A stretch of 8,803 bases of DNA from Bacteroidales bacterium (GTDB taxonomy: Bacteria; Bacteroidota; Bacteroidia; Bacteroidales; F082). Made by a program: the position numbers and the translations under genes. Within the stretch, counting starts at the first letter, position 1. Every line of letters starts with the position of its first letter. Positions 1 through 8,316 of the stretch are shown here, piece after piece. The notes below the pieces were generated by a model, which did no database searches, was not told the origin of the DNA, and was given only the letters and a program-made list of their open reading frames with translations. The stretch covers positions 1-8,803 of the forward strand of contig JAEEII010000197.1 in the NCBI GenBank assembly GCA_016281295.1, in the 5' to 3' direction.

Positions 1-51
1 AGCGGTTCCCGCCACCAGCAACACCAATGATAAAACGATGTATTTCTTCAT
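1..51 (-). CDS. N-terminus of an exported protein (partial)
   Basis: An ATG on the minus strand at 51 opens a frame that stays open to the window edge and reads MKKYIVLSLVLLVAGTA. This is the start of a Sec signal peptide: two lysines followed by a hydrophobic core. Only 17 codons are visible, so the mature protein and its function are unknown. A TAnnTTTG box lies about 34 bases upstream, which supports this ATG as a real start. The gene points the same way as the transporter gene behind it but appears to have its own promoter. A chance open frame cannot be fully excluded at this length, but signal-like sequence plus promoter makes it likely. Confidence 0.7.
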   Translation of the reverse strand, partial: MKKYIVLSLVLLVAGTA

Positions 52-84
52 CTTAACTAATATTATACACTATAAAAGACGTTG

Positions 85-92
85 CAAAGATA
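85..92 (-). promoter_or_regulatory. -7 promoter element for the partial exported-protein gene
   Basis: The minus strand reads TATCTTTG here, a perfect TAnnTTTG box of the Bacteroidota primary sigma factor. No TTG occurs at the ideal 19-nt spacing; the nearest match is GTTA at 18 nt (plus 111-114), so the -33 element is weak. It would place transcription start near 79-80 and give a short leader of roughly 30 nt before the ATG at 51. Confidence 0.5.
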
Positions 93-145
93 CAACTTTT
101 TCTGCAATAGTAACGATGTCTTTATAAAAAAATTGTATCCCCATG

Positions 146-173
146 CAAAAAAGGCTCTATTCCTCGGCAGCCG
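146..173 (-). terminator. weak possible terminator after the CstA-family gene
   Basis: On the minus strand GGCT...AGCC can pair with a 12-nt loop across the stop codon, followed directly by a run of T. The stem is only 4 bp, so this is a weak candidate. The rest of the interval 52-156 is AT-rich and contains the next gene's promoter box; nothing else was recognised in it. Confidence 0.25.
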
Positions 174-1629
174 CGTCGCTGTGCTTTCTCGCCCAAAGGA
201 AGAAGAGCAGCATGGCTCCGACCGTAATCACCGCGCCGATGGTGTAGCCCAGCCAGTGTGGGATGACCGCGCCAAGACCTTCTTTCTCCGCCACGAAGAG
301 GAAACTGCCAGTCACCATAGTCATAAACATGGCGGGTACCAACGTGATGATGTAGGGCTTGCGCCGAAGGCATAGATACACCGTCAGCGTCCACAGCGTC
401 ACCGTCGCCAGCACCTGATTGCTCCACGCGAAGTAACGCCATATCACGTCGAACCCCTTCACGTCAATGAGCGAATAGACCAGCACGCCCGCCGTGATGG
501 CAAAGATGGGCAGTGCCACAAACAGGCGGTTCTTGATGGGCTTCTGCTCATAGTGGAGAAAGTCGGCCACAATCAGTCGTGCCGACCGCAGCGCCGTGTC
601 GCCCGACGTGATGGCCGCCGAGATGACACCCAGCACACAGATGACCGCCACCACCTTGGGGAACCACGCATTGGCTATCACACCCACCATGGCGTTGCCG
701 CCCAGTGTCGCACCCGTCTCGGGGTTGATGGTCAACGGCTGCAGTTGCGGGTCGTGGTAGAACACCGTGGCTGCGGCGGCCCAAATCAGCGCCACCACAC
801 CTTCGGTAATCATCGCGCCGTAGAACACTGGCCGTGCCTGTTTCTCGTTGGTCATGCAACGCGCCATCAGGGGCGACTGCGTGGCATGGAAACCGCTGAT
901 GGCACCACACGCAATCGAGATGAACATCATCGGGAAGATGGGGTTGTGTGCCGCGTCGGGATGCTGGTTCTGCAGACCATCCCACACCTCGGGCAGCGCG
1001 GGACGCTCCACCACAAAGGCGGCCACTATCGCCAACGCCATGCCCAGCAGCAGGAAGCCAAAAATCGGGTATATCTTGCCAATCAGCTTGTCGATAGGCA
1101 GCAGTGTGGCAATCAGATAGTAGGCAAAGATAATACCCACCCACACAAACACGCTCCAGTCGGGCGTAAAATTGTTGTTCAGCAGCACCGCAGGCGTATT
1201 CACAAACACCGCACCCACCAATATCATCAGCAGCACAGTGAAATAGCGCATAAACTGCTTCGCCCCGTTGCCCAGATAGGCACCGTGAATCTCGGGCAGC
1301 GACGCACCGTCGCGCCGTATTGAGATAAATCCCGCGATAAAGTCGTGCACCGCACCAGCAAAAATGCTGCCGAACACAATCCACAGGAACGATGCCGACC
1401 CAAACTGCGCACCCATGATGGCACCGCAGATCGGCCCTACGCCCGCAATGTTCAGAAACTGGATAAGGTAGATTCTCCACGGCTTCATAGGCACGTAATC
1501 CACTCCGTCGGGATGCGCCACAGCGGGCGTAGCACGCTTGGGATCCACCTCGAGGATGCGTTCAATCACCTTGGAATAAATCCAATACCCAAGCACTAAT
1601 AGCACAATAGCAAGTATAAACGTAACCAT
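157..1629 (-). CDS. cstA: Carbon starvation protein CstA-family membrane transporter
   Basis: This is a multi-pass inner-membrane transporter of the CstA family; characterised relatives take up peptides or pyruvate in nutrient limitation. The product has 490 residues from the chosen ATG. Family-like stretches are GVGPICGAIMGAQFG (about 63-77), AGAVHDFIAGFISIRRDG (about 91-108), CGAISGFHATQSPLMARC (241-258) and SGDTALRSARLIVADF (342-357), separated by many long hydrophobic segments. The frame extends 17 codons further upstream, but MVTFILAIVLL begins directly in the first membrane helix as usual for the family, and the mapped promoter (1651-1680) lies within that extension, so 1629 is the better start. 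It is shorter than E. coli CstA (about 700 residues) and resembles the shorter form, so the exact substrate is not assignable. It is transcribed divergently from the secreted-protein gene at 1750. Confidence 0.93.
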   Translation of the reverse strand: MVTFILAIVLLVLGYWIYSKVIERILEVDPKRATPAVAHPDGVDYVPMKPWRIYLIQFLNIAGVGPICGAIMGAQFGSASFLWIVFGSIFAGAVHDFIAGFISIRRDGASLPEIHGAYLGNGAKQFMRYFTVLLMILVGAVFVNTPAVLLNNNFTPDWSVFVWVGIIFAYYLIATLLPIDKLIGKIYPIFGFLLLGMALAIVAAFVVERPALPEVWDGLQNQHPDAAHNPIFPMMFISIACGAISGFHATQSPLMARCMTNEKQARPVFYGAMITEGVVALIWAAAATVFYHDPQLQPLTINPETGATLGGNAMVGVIANAWFPKVVAVICVLGVISAAITSGDTALRSARLIVADFLHYEQKPIKNRLFVALPIFAITAGVLVYSLIDVKGFDVIWRYFAWSNQVLATVTLWTLTVYLCLRRKPYIITLVPAMFMTMVTGSFLFVAEKEGLGAVIPHWLGYTIGAVITVGAMLLFFLWARKHSDAAAEE

Positions 1630-1650
1630 AATACAACAAATTTTGAAGTG

Positions 1651-1680
1651 CAAAAGTACATAATTTTTATGGAATCGCAA
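1651..1680 (-). promoter_or_regulatory. promoter of the CstA-family gene
   Basis: Read on the minus strand, TTG (1680-1678), exactly 19 bases, then TACTTTTG (1658-1651): a complete TTG-N19-TAnnTTTG promoter of the Bacteroidota type. Transcription should start near 1645, about 16 nt before the ATG at 1629, so the leader is short. It excludes the longer upstream start of this frame. Confidence 0.8.
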
Positions 1681-1712
1681 TTTTTAATTTTTAATTTTTT
1701 AATTTTTCTATG

Positions 1713-1720
1713 TACCTTTG
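1713..1720 (+). promoter_or_regulatory. -7 promoter element of the secreted-protein gene
   Basis: TACCTTTG on the plus strand is a perfect TAnnTTTG box, 30 bases before the ATG at 1750. At the expected -33 position there is only TTA within a long T/A run (about 1680-1708), so the upstream element is weak or replaced by the AT-rich tract. The same TGTACCTTTGCA context recurs at the cas9 promoter. Confidence 0.6.
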
Positions 1721-1749
1721 CACTTTCAAACACACAAAAAGTAACATCT

Positions 1750-2496
1750 ATGAAAAGAATCTTATCCATTGTAATCATGGCAGTTATTCTTGCCTCTAGC
1801 GTCTCCGCACAAGAGAGCAAATGCCAATTCACCCTCAACACACGTGCTTGGACCACCAACTATTGGACCACCATTCTCTACGGTATCGCCAACATGGCCA
1901 TAGTGGACTGGGCTCTCGACGGCAACGAGGTGGCCGACATCATCATCCCCGACGGCGACCTAGTCTTCCCCATCGGCATGGGCAGACAGGGCTTCACCGA
2001 CGTCTACGACATCTACGGCCCCTACCACCGCGCCTTCGGAAACCCCTTCAAGCACCTTGGCGACTGCGGCATCGGCCTTGATGCCTCCTGCATGACCTCC
2101 CTCGTGGGCTTCTATGCCGGTGCCTACTACAAGAGCCAGGAACTCTGCTTCAAATATGACGAATCCAACCTGCGTGGCAACTACCTACAGCCCCGTGCCG
2201 GCCTCATCTTCGGCAAAGACCGCAAGGCCTTCGAGGCGGGTGTCTTCTACGACCATCCCCTCAGCTGCACCGGCAGCTGGAACGGCTGGGGCACCCCCAA
2301 CAAAGATATGATTCAGGGCGGCTGGGGCCTCGACTTCGCCTTCTCCTACACCGACCACGAAAACACCTCTAGGTTTATCATCTCCTTTTCCATGCCCCTC
2401 CACAACCTCCTCAACGAGAACTACGATGGTGGTGCCCTCAAAGGCTTCAACCGCCGCGTCGGCTACATCATGCTCACCAACCGCATCGTCCTCTAA
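1750..2496 (+). CDS. Secreted protein of unknown function with signal peptide
   Basis: The product has 248 residues and I do not recognise its family. The first 20 residues form a clear Sec signal peptide (MKRILSIVIM core, then SSVSA followed by QE), with a likely signal peptidase I cut after residue 20. There is no lipobox cysteine. The mature part is rich in glycine, tyrosine and phenylalanine with alternating hydrophobic stretches (for example AGLIFG, FEAGVFY, GLDFAFSY, RFIISFSMPL), which suggests a beta-rich periplasmic or outer-membrane protein. It has cysteines at about 25, 106, 114, 133 and 173. An in-frame upstream ATG at 1648 would lie before the promoter box and ruin the signal peptide, so 1750 is chosen. 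Its GC-rich coding sequence matches the CstA-family gene rather than cas9. It is probably not part of the CRISPR locus, since a terminator-like hairpin follows. Confidence 0.8.
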   Translation: MKRILSIVIMAVILASSVSAQESKCQFTLNTRAWTTNYWTTILYGIANMAIVDWALDGNEVADIIIPDGDLVFPIGMGRQGFTDVYDIYGPYHRAFGNPFKHLGDCGIGLDASCMTSLVGFYAGAYYKSQELCFKYDESNLRGNYLQPRAGLIFGKDRKAFEAGVFYDHPLSCTGSWNGWGTPNKDMIQGGWGLDFAFSYTDHENTSRFIISFSMPLHNLLNENYDGGALKGFNRRVGYIMLTNRIVL

Positions 2497-2543
2497 GCCA
2501 CTTGGCAACCATATAACAAAGGGAATACCTCCCCCTCAATACT

Positions 2544-2572
2544 CAAGCCTGCACCACTTCGGCGCAGGCTTG
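2544..2572 (+). terminator. hairpin terminator after the secreted-protein gene
   Basis: CAAGCCTGC (2544-2552) and GCAGGCTTG (2564-2572) form a perfect 9-bp GC-rich stem with an 11-nt loop, 47 bases past the stop codon. The following bases (CATGCTTTATAAC) have only a short T run, so termination may be partial. It separates this transcript from the CRISPR locus. Confidence 0.6.
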
Positions 2573-2580
2573 CATGCTTT

Positions 2581-2626
2581 ATAACAATATAAAAGTATTG
2601 AAAATAACAATATAAAAGTATTGAAA
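2581..2626 (+). repeat. perfect 23-bp tandem duplication at the cas9 promoter
   Basis: Positions 2581-2603 and 2604-2626 are identical 23-base units (ATAACAATAT...GTATTGAAA). Each unit contains the inverted repeat CAATA-N6-TATTG. The TTG of the cas9 promoter -33 element is the end of the second unit's inverted repeat. It may be an operator pair or a simple slippage or duplication product; no regulator gene is in the window. Confidence 0.85.
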
Positions 2627-2650
2627 AATGAAATTTTATTTGTACCTTTG
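2621..2650 (+). promoter_or_regulatory. promoter of the cas9-cas1-cas2 operon
   Basis: TTG (2621-2623), exactly 19 bases, then TACCTTTG (2643-2650) matches the Bacteroidota -33/-7 consensus completely. Transcription should start near 2656, giving a leader of about 157 nt before the cas9 ATG at 2813. No other match of this quality was found on the plus strand between here and cas9, so it is the best candidate promoter for the operon. Confidence 0.75.
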
Positions 2651-2671
2651 CAGTCGTAAAATCAAAAGAAG

Positions 2672-2758
2672 ATGACCATTATTGGAATTTACGAAAAAGA
2701 TGAAACCCACGCTAAAGCGCAGGTTTCTAGGAATCTTCGGCTTATAGCCTTATTGTGA
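2672..2758 (+). CDS. possible 28-residue leader peptide in the cas9 mRNA leader
   Basis: An ATG about 16 nt after the predicted cas9 transcription start opens a 28-codon frame (begins MTIIGIYEKDETHAK, ends LRLIALL) that stops at 2758, 54 nt before cas9. It is preceded by AAAAGAAG, which is purine-rich but too close to the ATG to be a good ribosome site. The frame runs almost exactly across the complement of tracrRNA, so its sequence is constrained by that RNA and may be open by chance. I recognise no homologue. If translated, ribosomes on it could affect tracrRNA pairing with the cas9 leader. Confidence 0.2.
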   Translation: MTIIGIYEKDETHAKAQVSRNLRLIALL

Positions 2759-2774
2759 AAAGCTTAAAAAAGAT
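2694..2774 (-). ncRNA. tracrRNA: tracrRNA of the type II-C CRISPR-Cas system
   Basis: This RNA pairs with the crRNA repeat and scaffolds Cas9. Read on the minus strand in order: an anti-repeat (2773-2752) that pairs with crRNA repeat nt 1-20 through 16 Watson-Crick and 2 G-U pairs, with a 2-nt U/U internal bulge at repeat nt 9-10; then CACAAUAAGG, resembling the ACAAUAAGG of the Neisseria tracrRNA; then a nexus hairpin GGCU-AUA-AGCC (2749-2739); then an 11-bp hairpin (2727-2702, loop UUUA, two wobble pairs) followed by AUCUUUUU as intrinsic terminator (T run 2698-2694). Length is about 80 nt. Its promoter is at 2808-2779, so the RNA starts almost at the anti-repeat. It lies wholly antisense to the cas9 mRNA leader. 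Ends are predicted, accurate to a few bases. Confidence 0.93.
2702..2727 (-). terminator. tracrRNA 3' terminator hairpin
   Basis: GAAACCUGCGC and GCGUGGGUUUC form 11 consecutive pairs (two of them G-U) around a UUUA loop on the minus strand, followed by CAUCUUUUU. On the plus strand the same hairpin is not followed by a T run, so it should stop only the minus-strand RNA and not cas9 mRNA. Confidence 0.85.
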
Positions 2775-2778
2775 ATTG

Positions 2779-2808
2779 CAAAGATAATAACAATTTTTGA
2801 AATAACAA
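2779..2808 (-). promoter_or_regulatory. tracrRNA promoter
   Basis: On the minus strand TTG (2808-2806), exactly 19 bases, then TATCTTTG (2786-2779): a complete TTG-N19-TAnnTTTG promoter. The start is expected near 2774, right at the anti-repeat. The -33 element ends 4 bases before the cas9 ATG, so the tracrRNA promoter occupies the cas9 translation-initiation region, and the two promoters face each other. Confidence 0.85.
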
Positions 2809-2812
2809 CACC

Positions 2813-5800
2813 ATGAGTCAAAAAATTCTTGGAATAGACCTAGGCACAAATTCATTAGGGTTGGCACTGAGAGACCCCGATATAAGTGGAAATATTATTG
2901 ACCAATTAGAATATTATACATCCATTATTTTCCAATCGGGCGTTGGAACAGGCAAAAGTGGAGAATACTCATTCGCTGCAGAACGAAGGAAATATCGTTC
3001 CACTAGAAGGCTATATCAAGCACGGAAATACCGAATCTGGGCCACACTACGACTTCTCATTGACCATGGCTGTTGTCCATTATCTAACGAGGATCTTGAC
3101 CGTTGGAGCAGATATGAGAAAGCAAAAGGTCTAAAACGGCAATACCCAATTGATGCCGTGAGGTTTGAACAATGGGTTCGTTTAGACTTTAATGGCGACG
3201 GCAAACCCGACTACAGCAGTCCTTATCAACTCCGTGCAGAACTCATGGAAAAGTTGCTCAATTGGGATAACGAGAACGACCGTTACAAATTTGGACGTGC
3301 AATGTACCACATAGCACAACGCAGAGGTTTCAAGAGCAGCAAAGGAGAAACCTTAAAGGATGCCAAGGAGAGTGAAGACCTCTCATCTATCGAAATAAGT
3401 TCCGCCATAAAAAAGTCTGAAGAAAAGAAATCCAAGGACTTGAAAGAATATATGGAGTTCCACCACCTTAAAACTGTAGGCTGCGCTTTTGCCCTATTAG
3501 AAAACGAAGGCATACGAGTAAGAAATAGTGAATACCAAGCCGTACAATCCCAATATCTAGACGAAATCAAAGAAATCTGTATATTTCAACATATCAAGGA
3601 GATTGATCCCGATCTATACCTCAGACTTACCAGCACAAAACAAAACGTTGGAACCATCTTCTACCGTCGTCCACTCCGTTCACAAAAAGGGCATGTAGGG
3701 AAATGTACATTGGAACCAACCAAACGAAGATGCCCTATTAGTCATCCCGACTTCGAAGAGTTTCGAGCACTTTCTTTCATTAACAATATTAAATTCAGAC
3801 TAGAGCCTAAAGGGGAATGGCAAACTTTATCCGACGAAGAACGAACTTTCCTCTTTGACGACTGCTTTACACGTACCAAATCAACCTTCAAATTTGAAGA
3901 CATACGCAAATGGCTTGAGAAGAAATACCCTGGAAACAACTTCAACTACAGCAATCACACCATCAACTACCAAGACCACACCACTGTAGCAGGTTGTCCT
4001 GTCACTTGTCGCCTCAAAAAAATTATCGGTGATGACTGGCACACGCACACAATCACCACCGATAAAACCCGTACAAACTATCGCACTGGCGAAATACACT
4101 CCATTGAATATACATACGAAGACATTTGGCATCTGGCATACACCAGCGACGATTATGAAGAACTAGCAGAATTTGCCAAAGCCAAAATGAATCTTGACAC
4201 AAAGCAGGTAGGTGACCTAACACGCTTATGGAGTGCTATACAGGAAGGATACACATCACTTAGTTTAAAAGCCATCCGAAATATTCTACCTTTTTTACGC
4301 GAAGGTATAATTTATAGCAAGGCAGTTGCTTTGGCCAAGATACCTGAGATTATTGGGAGCAACAAATGGAAAGAATACCGTCCAACAATCATGAACGAAT
4401 TGGACAAACATTCTACAATGAATGAACACCTTCGACTCATCTATGGTATTACAAATACTCTTATTGCAAATCACAAGTCACTGACTATAGATAGCCAATA
4501 CGGCTACGACAATACGGACTATAAACTTGACAACAAAGACAAGGAATCTGTTCAAAAATGCATTCTAGATACCCTCAGTGAAAAACGATGGACAAAACTT
4601 GACGCTACTGAGCAAACAAAAATTCAACAAGAAGTTGAAGACCTTTACCAACACTTCTTTGCCACAACAGAACGTGATTATTACAAACTGCCCCGACAAA
4701 GCGATGCCATTAAATCACTCCTCTCTTCCATGTTCCCCGACATTCAAGAAGATAAATGGAATAGTTTATATCATCATTCTCAAATAAGTGTATTCCCCCA
4801 TCAATATCCACAAAAGATTGAAGTTGATGGAAGAACCATGTATGTACCTCAATTAGGTACACCCGACATTGGTTCCATCAAGAACCCTGTTGCCTTACGA
4901 GCCTTACATGTGCTAAGACGGGCCATCAACCAATTAATTCTTCAAGGAATGGTTGATGAAGACACACGTGTCGTAGTCGAAACCGCCCGAGATATGAACG
5001 ATGCCAATTGGCGCAAAGCCATAGAACGTTACCAAAACGAGCGTAAAAAAGAAAATGATGCCATTGTCGCAATCATCAAAGAATTCCGTCCTAACTACTC
5101 CGATGACGACATTGAGAAAGGCCGCCTTCTTTTCGAACAAACTGAGACTGGAAACAACGATAGCAATGAGCTTAATGCAATTGCAAAAGCCACTAAAAAA
5201 GAGAAAGAAAAGGCAGTAAGATTTGCATTAGACATGCAGAAATACAAACTATGGAAAGAACAAAAGTTCAGATGCCTCTATACCGGTAAAAACATTAGCC
5301 TAACTGAACTCTTTGCAAACAACAAGTTTGACATCGAGCACACTATACCAAGAAGCATATCATTCGACAATTCTCTAAAGAACAGAACCGTATGTGAAAC
5401 CCATTTCAACCGCTTTAAAAAGGAAAACCGCATTCCTACAGAACTATCCAACTACGACGAGATCAAAGATCGGATCAAGCCTTGGGAAGAAAAGGTATCA
5501 CACATCAAGACTCAAATCGAGCTCTGGAAAGGCAATGCAAAATCTGCACCCACCGCGGAGCGTAAGAATGAGTGCCTGCAACAAAAACACATGTGGGAAC
5601 TAGAATTAGACTATTGGCAGGCCAAAGTCCACACCTTCACTGTTCAGAAAGATGAACTCAATCTAGGGTTCCGCAACAGCCAACTTGTTGACACTCGTAT
5701 CATCACCAAATACGCATTTCATTATCTGAAGTCGGTCTTCACACGGGTAGATGTTCAAAAAGGCAGCGTCACAGCCGATTTCCGCAAGATACTTGGAATT

Positions 5801-6997
5801 CAGAGTGTGGATGAAAAGAAAGACCGCGAAAAGCACTCTCACCACGCCATCGATGCCACCATTCTCACCATGATTCCTATAGCAGCCAAACGCGACAGAA
5901 TGATTGAACTATTCTATCAAGGACAAGAAGCCCCCGATGCTGAGAAGAGCGTATACAGAATGAAACTGGACAAAGAAATAGAGTCCTGTCATCTTGGAAA
6001 TGTCAATAATTTGGTGTCCACTATTGAACAAACCATACTCGTCAACCATATCACGAAAGACAATACCCTTTCTCCTTCTCGGAAACCCAGACGCATTGGC
6101 AAGCACCGCATCAAAGGACAGTGGTTACAGGGCGATTCCATTCGCGGAAGCCTACATAAAGAAACCTACTATGGAGCAATCTCCGACGGCGACCACAATC
6201 GGTTAGTCGTTCATAAACCTCTAAAGAGCCTTAGTGAAAAAGATCTTGAATCAATCGTTGACCCTGCTTTACGAAAGGCAATAGAATCCCAAGTAAGACA
6301 ATACATGGCAGAACTGAACCTGTCATTTGCTAAAGCCATTGAAGAGCCAATCTACATGACTGATAAAAACGGCACACCTATCAAAAAAGATAAAAACGGA
6401 CATCCCTTATCACCCATAAGGCACGTTCGATGCTTTGCTAAAGCTGGACGAGGTGAACTAAAATACGATACCGTACTAAAAATCAAACAGCAGACCTATT
6501 TGTCAAAGCACAATTATAAAAACACCTATTATGTTCAAAACGATGACAACTACTTATGCCTTCTTTACGAAGGGACAGTCAAAGGCAAACACCGACGGGA
6601 ATTTCGACTAATCAACTATTTCGAGATAGCACAACTTCATCCATATGATATAAACACATTTTTTGCTGAACCAGAATTCTCCTCTTTCTATGGGAATCCT
6701 AGCATGCCACTCACAGCTATTATCAAGAAAGGCACACGAGTACTACTCTATAAAAACATTCCCGAAGAAATAAAAGATCTAGATTCTGAAAAACTAAGCA
6801 AACGACTATACATTGTATACAAATTTAATGTCATAGGAACACCTAACATATATCTAAAACATCATCTTGAGGCTCAGAAAGAAACTGAACGCAACACACC
6901 TGATAGCTATTTATCACTCAAAGCCAACAACTTCAAAGCCCTCATCGAACACCACGATTTTGAAGTCGACCCCCTTGGAAACATCACCTTCAAATAA
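2813..6997 (+). CDS. cas9: CRISPR-associated endonuclease Cas9, type II-C
   Basis: This is the RNA-guided DNA nuclease that cuts targets matching a spacer, using crRNA plus tracrRNA. It has 1394 residues. RuvC-I is GIDLGTNSLG with D9; the arginine-rich bridge helix is about 55-75 (AAERRKYRSTRRLYQARKYR); the recognition lobe begins with FGRAMYHIAQRRGFKSSKG (about 160-178); RuvC-II is RVVVETARDMN with E723; HNH has DIEHTIPRS with catalytic H843, plus N853 and N866 at the metal-site spacing known from other Cas9s; RuvC-III is HSHHAIDA with H1011 and D1014. The last ~200 residues should be the PAM-interacting part. All nuclease residues are present, so it is predicted active. Its length is above the ~1000-1100 of Neisseria or Campylobacter II-C but normal for Bacteroidota. 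Start: MSQKILGIDLG is the standard N-terminus; no Shine-Dalgarno is visible. cas1 follows after 9 nt. The coding sequence is clearly more AT-rich than cas1 and cas2. Confidence 0.98.
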   Translation: MSQKILGIDLGTNSLGLALRDPDISGNIIDQLEYYTSIIFQSGVGTGKSGEYSFAAERRKYRSTRRLYQARKYRIWATLRLLIDHGCCPLSNEDLDRWSRYEKAKGLKRQYPIDAVRFEQWVRLDFNGDGKPDYSSPYQLRAELMEKLLNWDNENDRYKFGRAMYHIAQRRGFKSSKGETLKDAKESEDLSSIEISSAIKKSEEKKSKDLKEYMEFHHLKTVGCAFALLENEGIRVRNSEYQAVQSQYLDEIKEICIFQHIKEIDPDLYLRLTSTKQNVGTIFYRRPLRSQKGHVGKCTLEPTKRRCPISHPDFEEFRALSFINNIKFRLEPKGEWQTLSDEERTFLFDDCFTRTKSTFKFEDIRKWLEKKYPGNNFNYSNHTINYQDHTTVAGCPVTCRLKKIIGDDWHTHTITTDKTRTNYRTGEIHSIEYTYEDIWHLAYTSDDYEELAEFAKAKMNLDTKQVGDLTRLWSAIQEGYTSLSLKAIRNILPFLREGIIYSKAVALAKIPEIIGSNKWKEYRPTIMNELDKHSTMNEHLRLIYGITNTLIANHKSLTIDSQYGYDNTDYKLDNKDKESVQKCILDTLSEKRWTKLDATEQTKIQQEVEDLYQHFFATTERDYYKLPRQSDAIKSLLSSMFPDIQEDKWNSLYHHSQISVFPHQYPQKIEVDGRTMYVPQLGTPDIGSIKNPVALRALHVLRRAINQLILQGMVDEDTRVVVETARDMNDANWRKAIERYQNERKKENDAIVAIIKEFRPNYSDDDIEKGRLLFEQTETGNNDSNELNAIAKATKKEKEKAVRFALDMQKYKLWKEQKFRCLYTGKNISLTELFANNKFDIEHTIPRSISFDNSLKNRTVCETHFNRFKKENRIPTELSNYDEIKDRIKPWEEKVSHIKTQIELWKGNAKSAPTAERKNECLQQKHMWELELDYWQAKVHTFTVQKDELNLGFRNSQLVDTRIITKYAFHYLKSVFTRVDVQKGSVTADFRKILGIQSVDEKKDREKHSHHAIDATILTMIPIAAKRDRMIELFYQGQEAPDAEKSVYRMKLDKEIESCHLGNVNNLVSTIEQTILVNHITKDNTLSPSRKPRRIGKHRIKGQWLQGDSIRGSLHKETYYGAISDGDHNRLVVHKPLKSLSEKDLESIVDPALRKAIESQVRQYMAELNLSFAKAIEEPIYMTDKNGTPIKKDKNGHPLSPIRHVRCFAKAGRGELKYDTVLKIKQQTYLSKHNYKNTYYVQNDDNYLCLLYEGTVKGKHRREFRLINYFEIAQLHPYDINTFFAEPEFSSFYGNPSMPLTAIIKKGTRVLLYKNIPEEIKDLDSEKLSKRLYIVYKFNVIGTPNIYLKHHLEAQKETERNTPDSYLSLKANNFKALIEHHDFEVDPLGNITFK

Positions 6998-7006
6998 CCA
7001 ATTGGT

Positions 7007-8247
<1,241 letters not shown>

Positions 8248-8283
8248 TTACTTTCTAGAATTGAAAAAACATCATCACTCAAC

Positions 8284-8316
8284 AAAAAATCCCGCCCAAC
8301 AGAACGGGATTTTTTT
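8284..8316. terminator. bidirectional terminator between cas2 and the CRISPR array
   Basis: AAAAAATCCCG (8284-8294) and CGGGATTTTTT (8305-8315) form a perfect 11-bp stem with a 10-nt loop and a T run on the plus strand; the A run gives an equal T run on the minus strand. It can end the cas operon from the left and the pre-crRNA from the right, which fits the convergent orientation inferred for the array. Confidence 0.88.

Noticed and set aside
548..1480. Long open frames (up to 310 codons) overlapping the CstA-family gene in other frames and on the other strand, including 553-1323 plus.
   Set aside because: They are side effects of GC-rich codon bias. Their products are rich in Arg, His, Cys and Gly with no domain, while the CstA frame shows clear family motifs and has a promoter.
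1648..1749. Upstream in-frame start at 1648 for the secreted protein.
   Set aside because: It lies before the TACCTTTG box at 1713-1720 and would put 34 residues in front of a standard signal peptide.
2185..2508. A 107-codon minus-strand frame opposite the secreted-protein gene.
   Set aside because: The product is a low-complexity Val/Glu/Gly/Ala sequence typical of an antisense shadow, and the plus frame has a signal peptide and promoter box.
2752..2773. Repeat-like sequence upstream of cas9, considered as a stray degenerate CRISPR repeat.
   Set aside because: Similarity covers only the first ~20 nt, and it is followed by a nexus, a terminator hairpin and a promoter on the minus strand, which is the pattern of an anti-repeat in tracrRNA.
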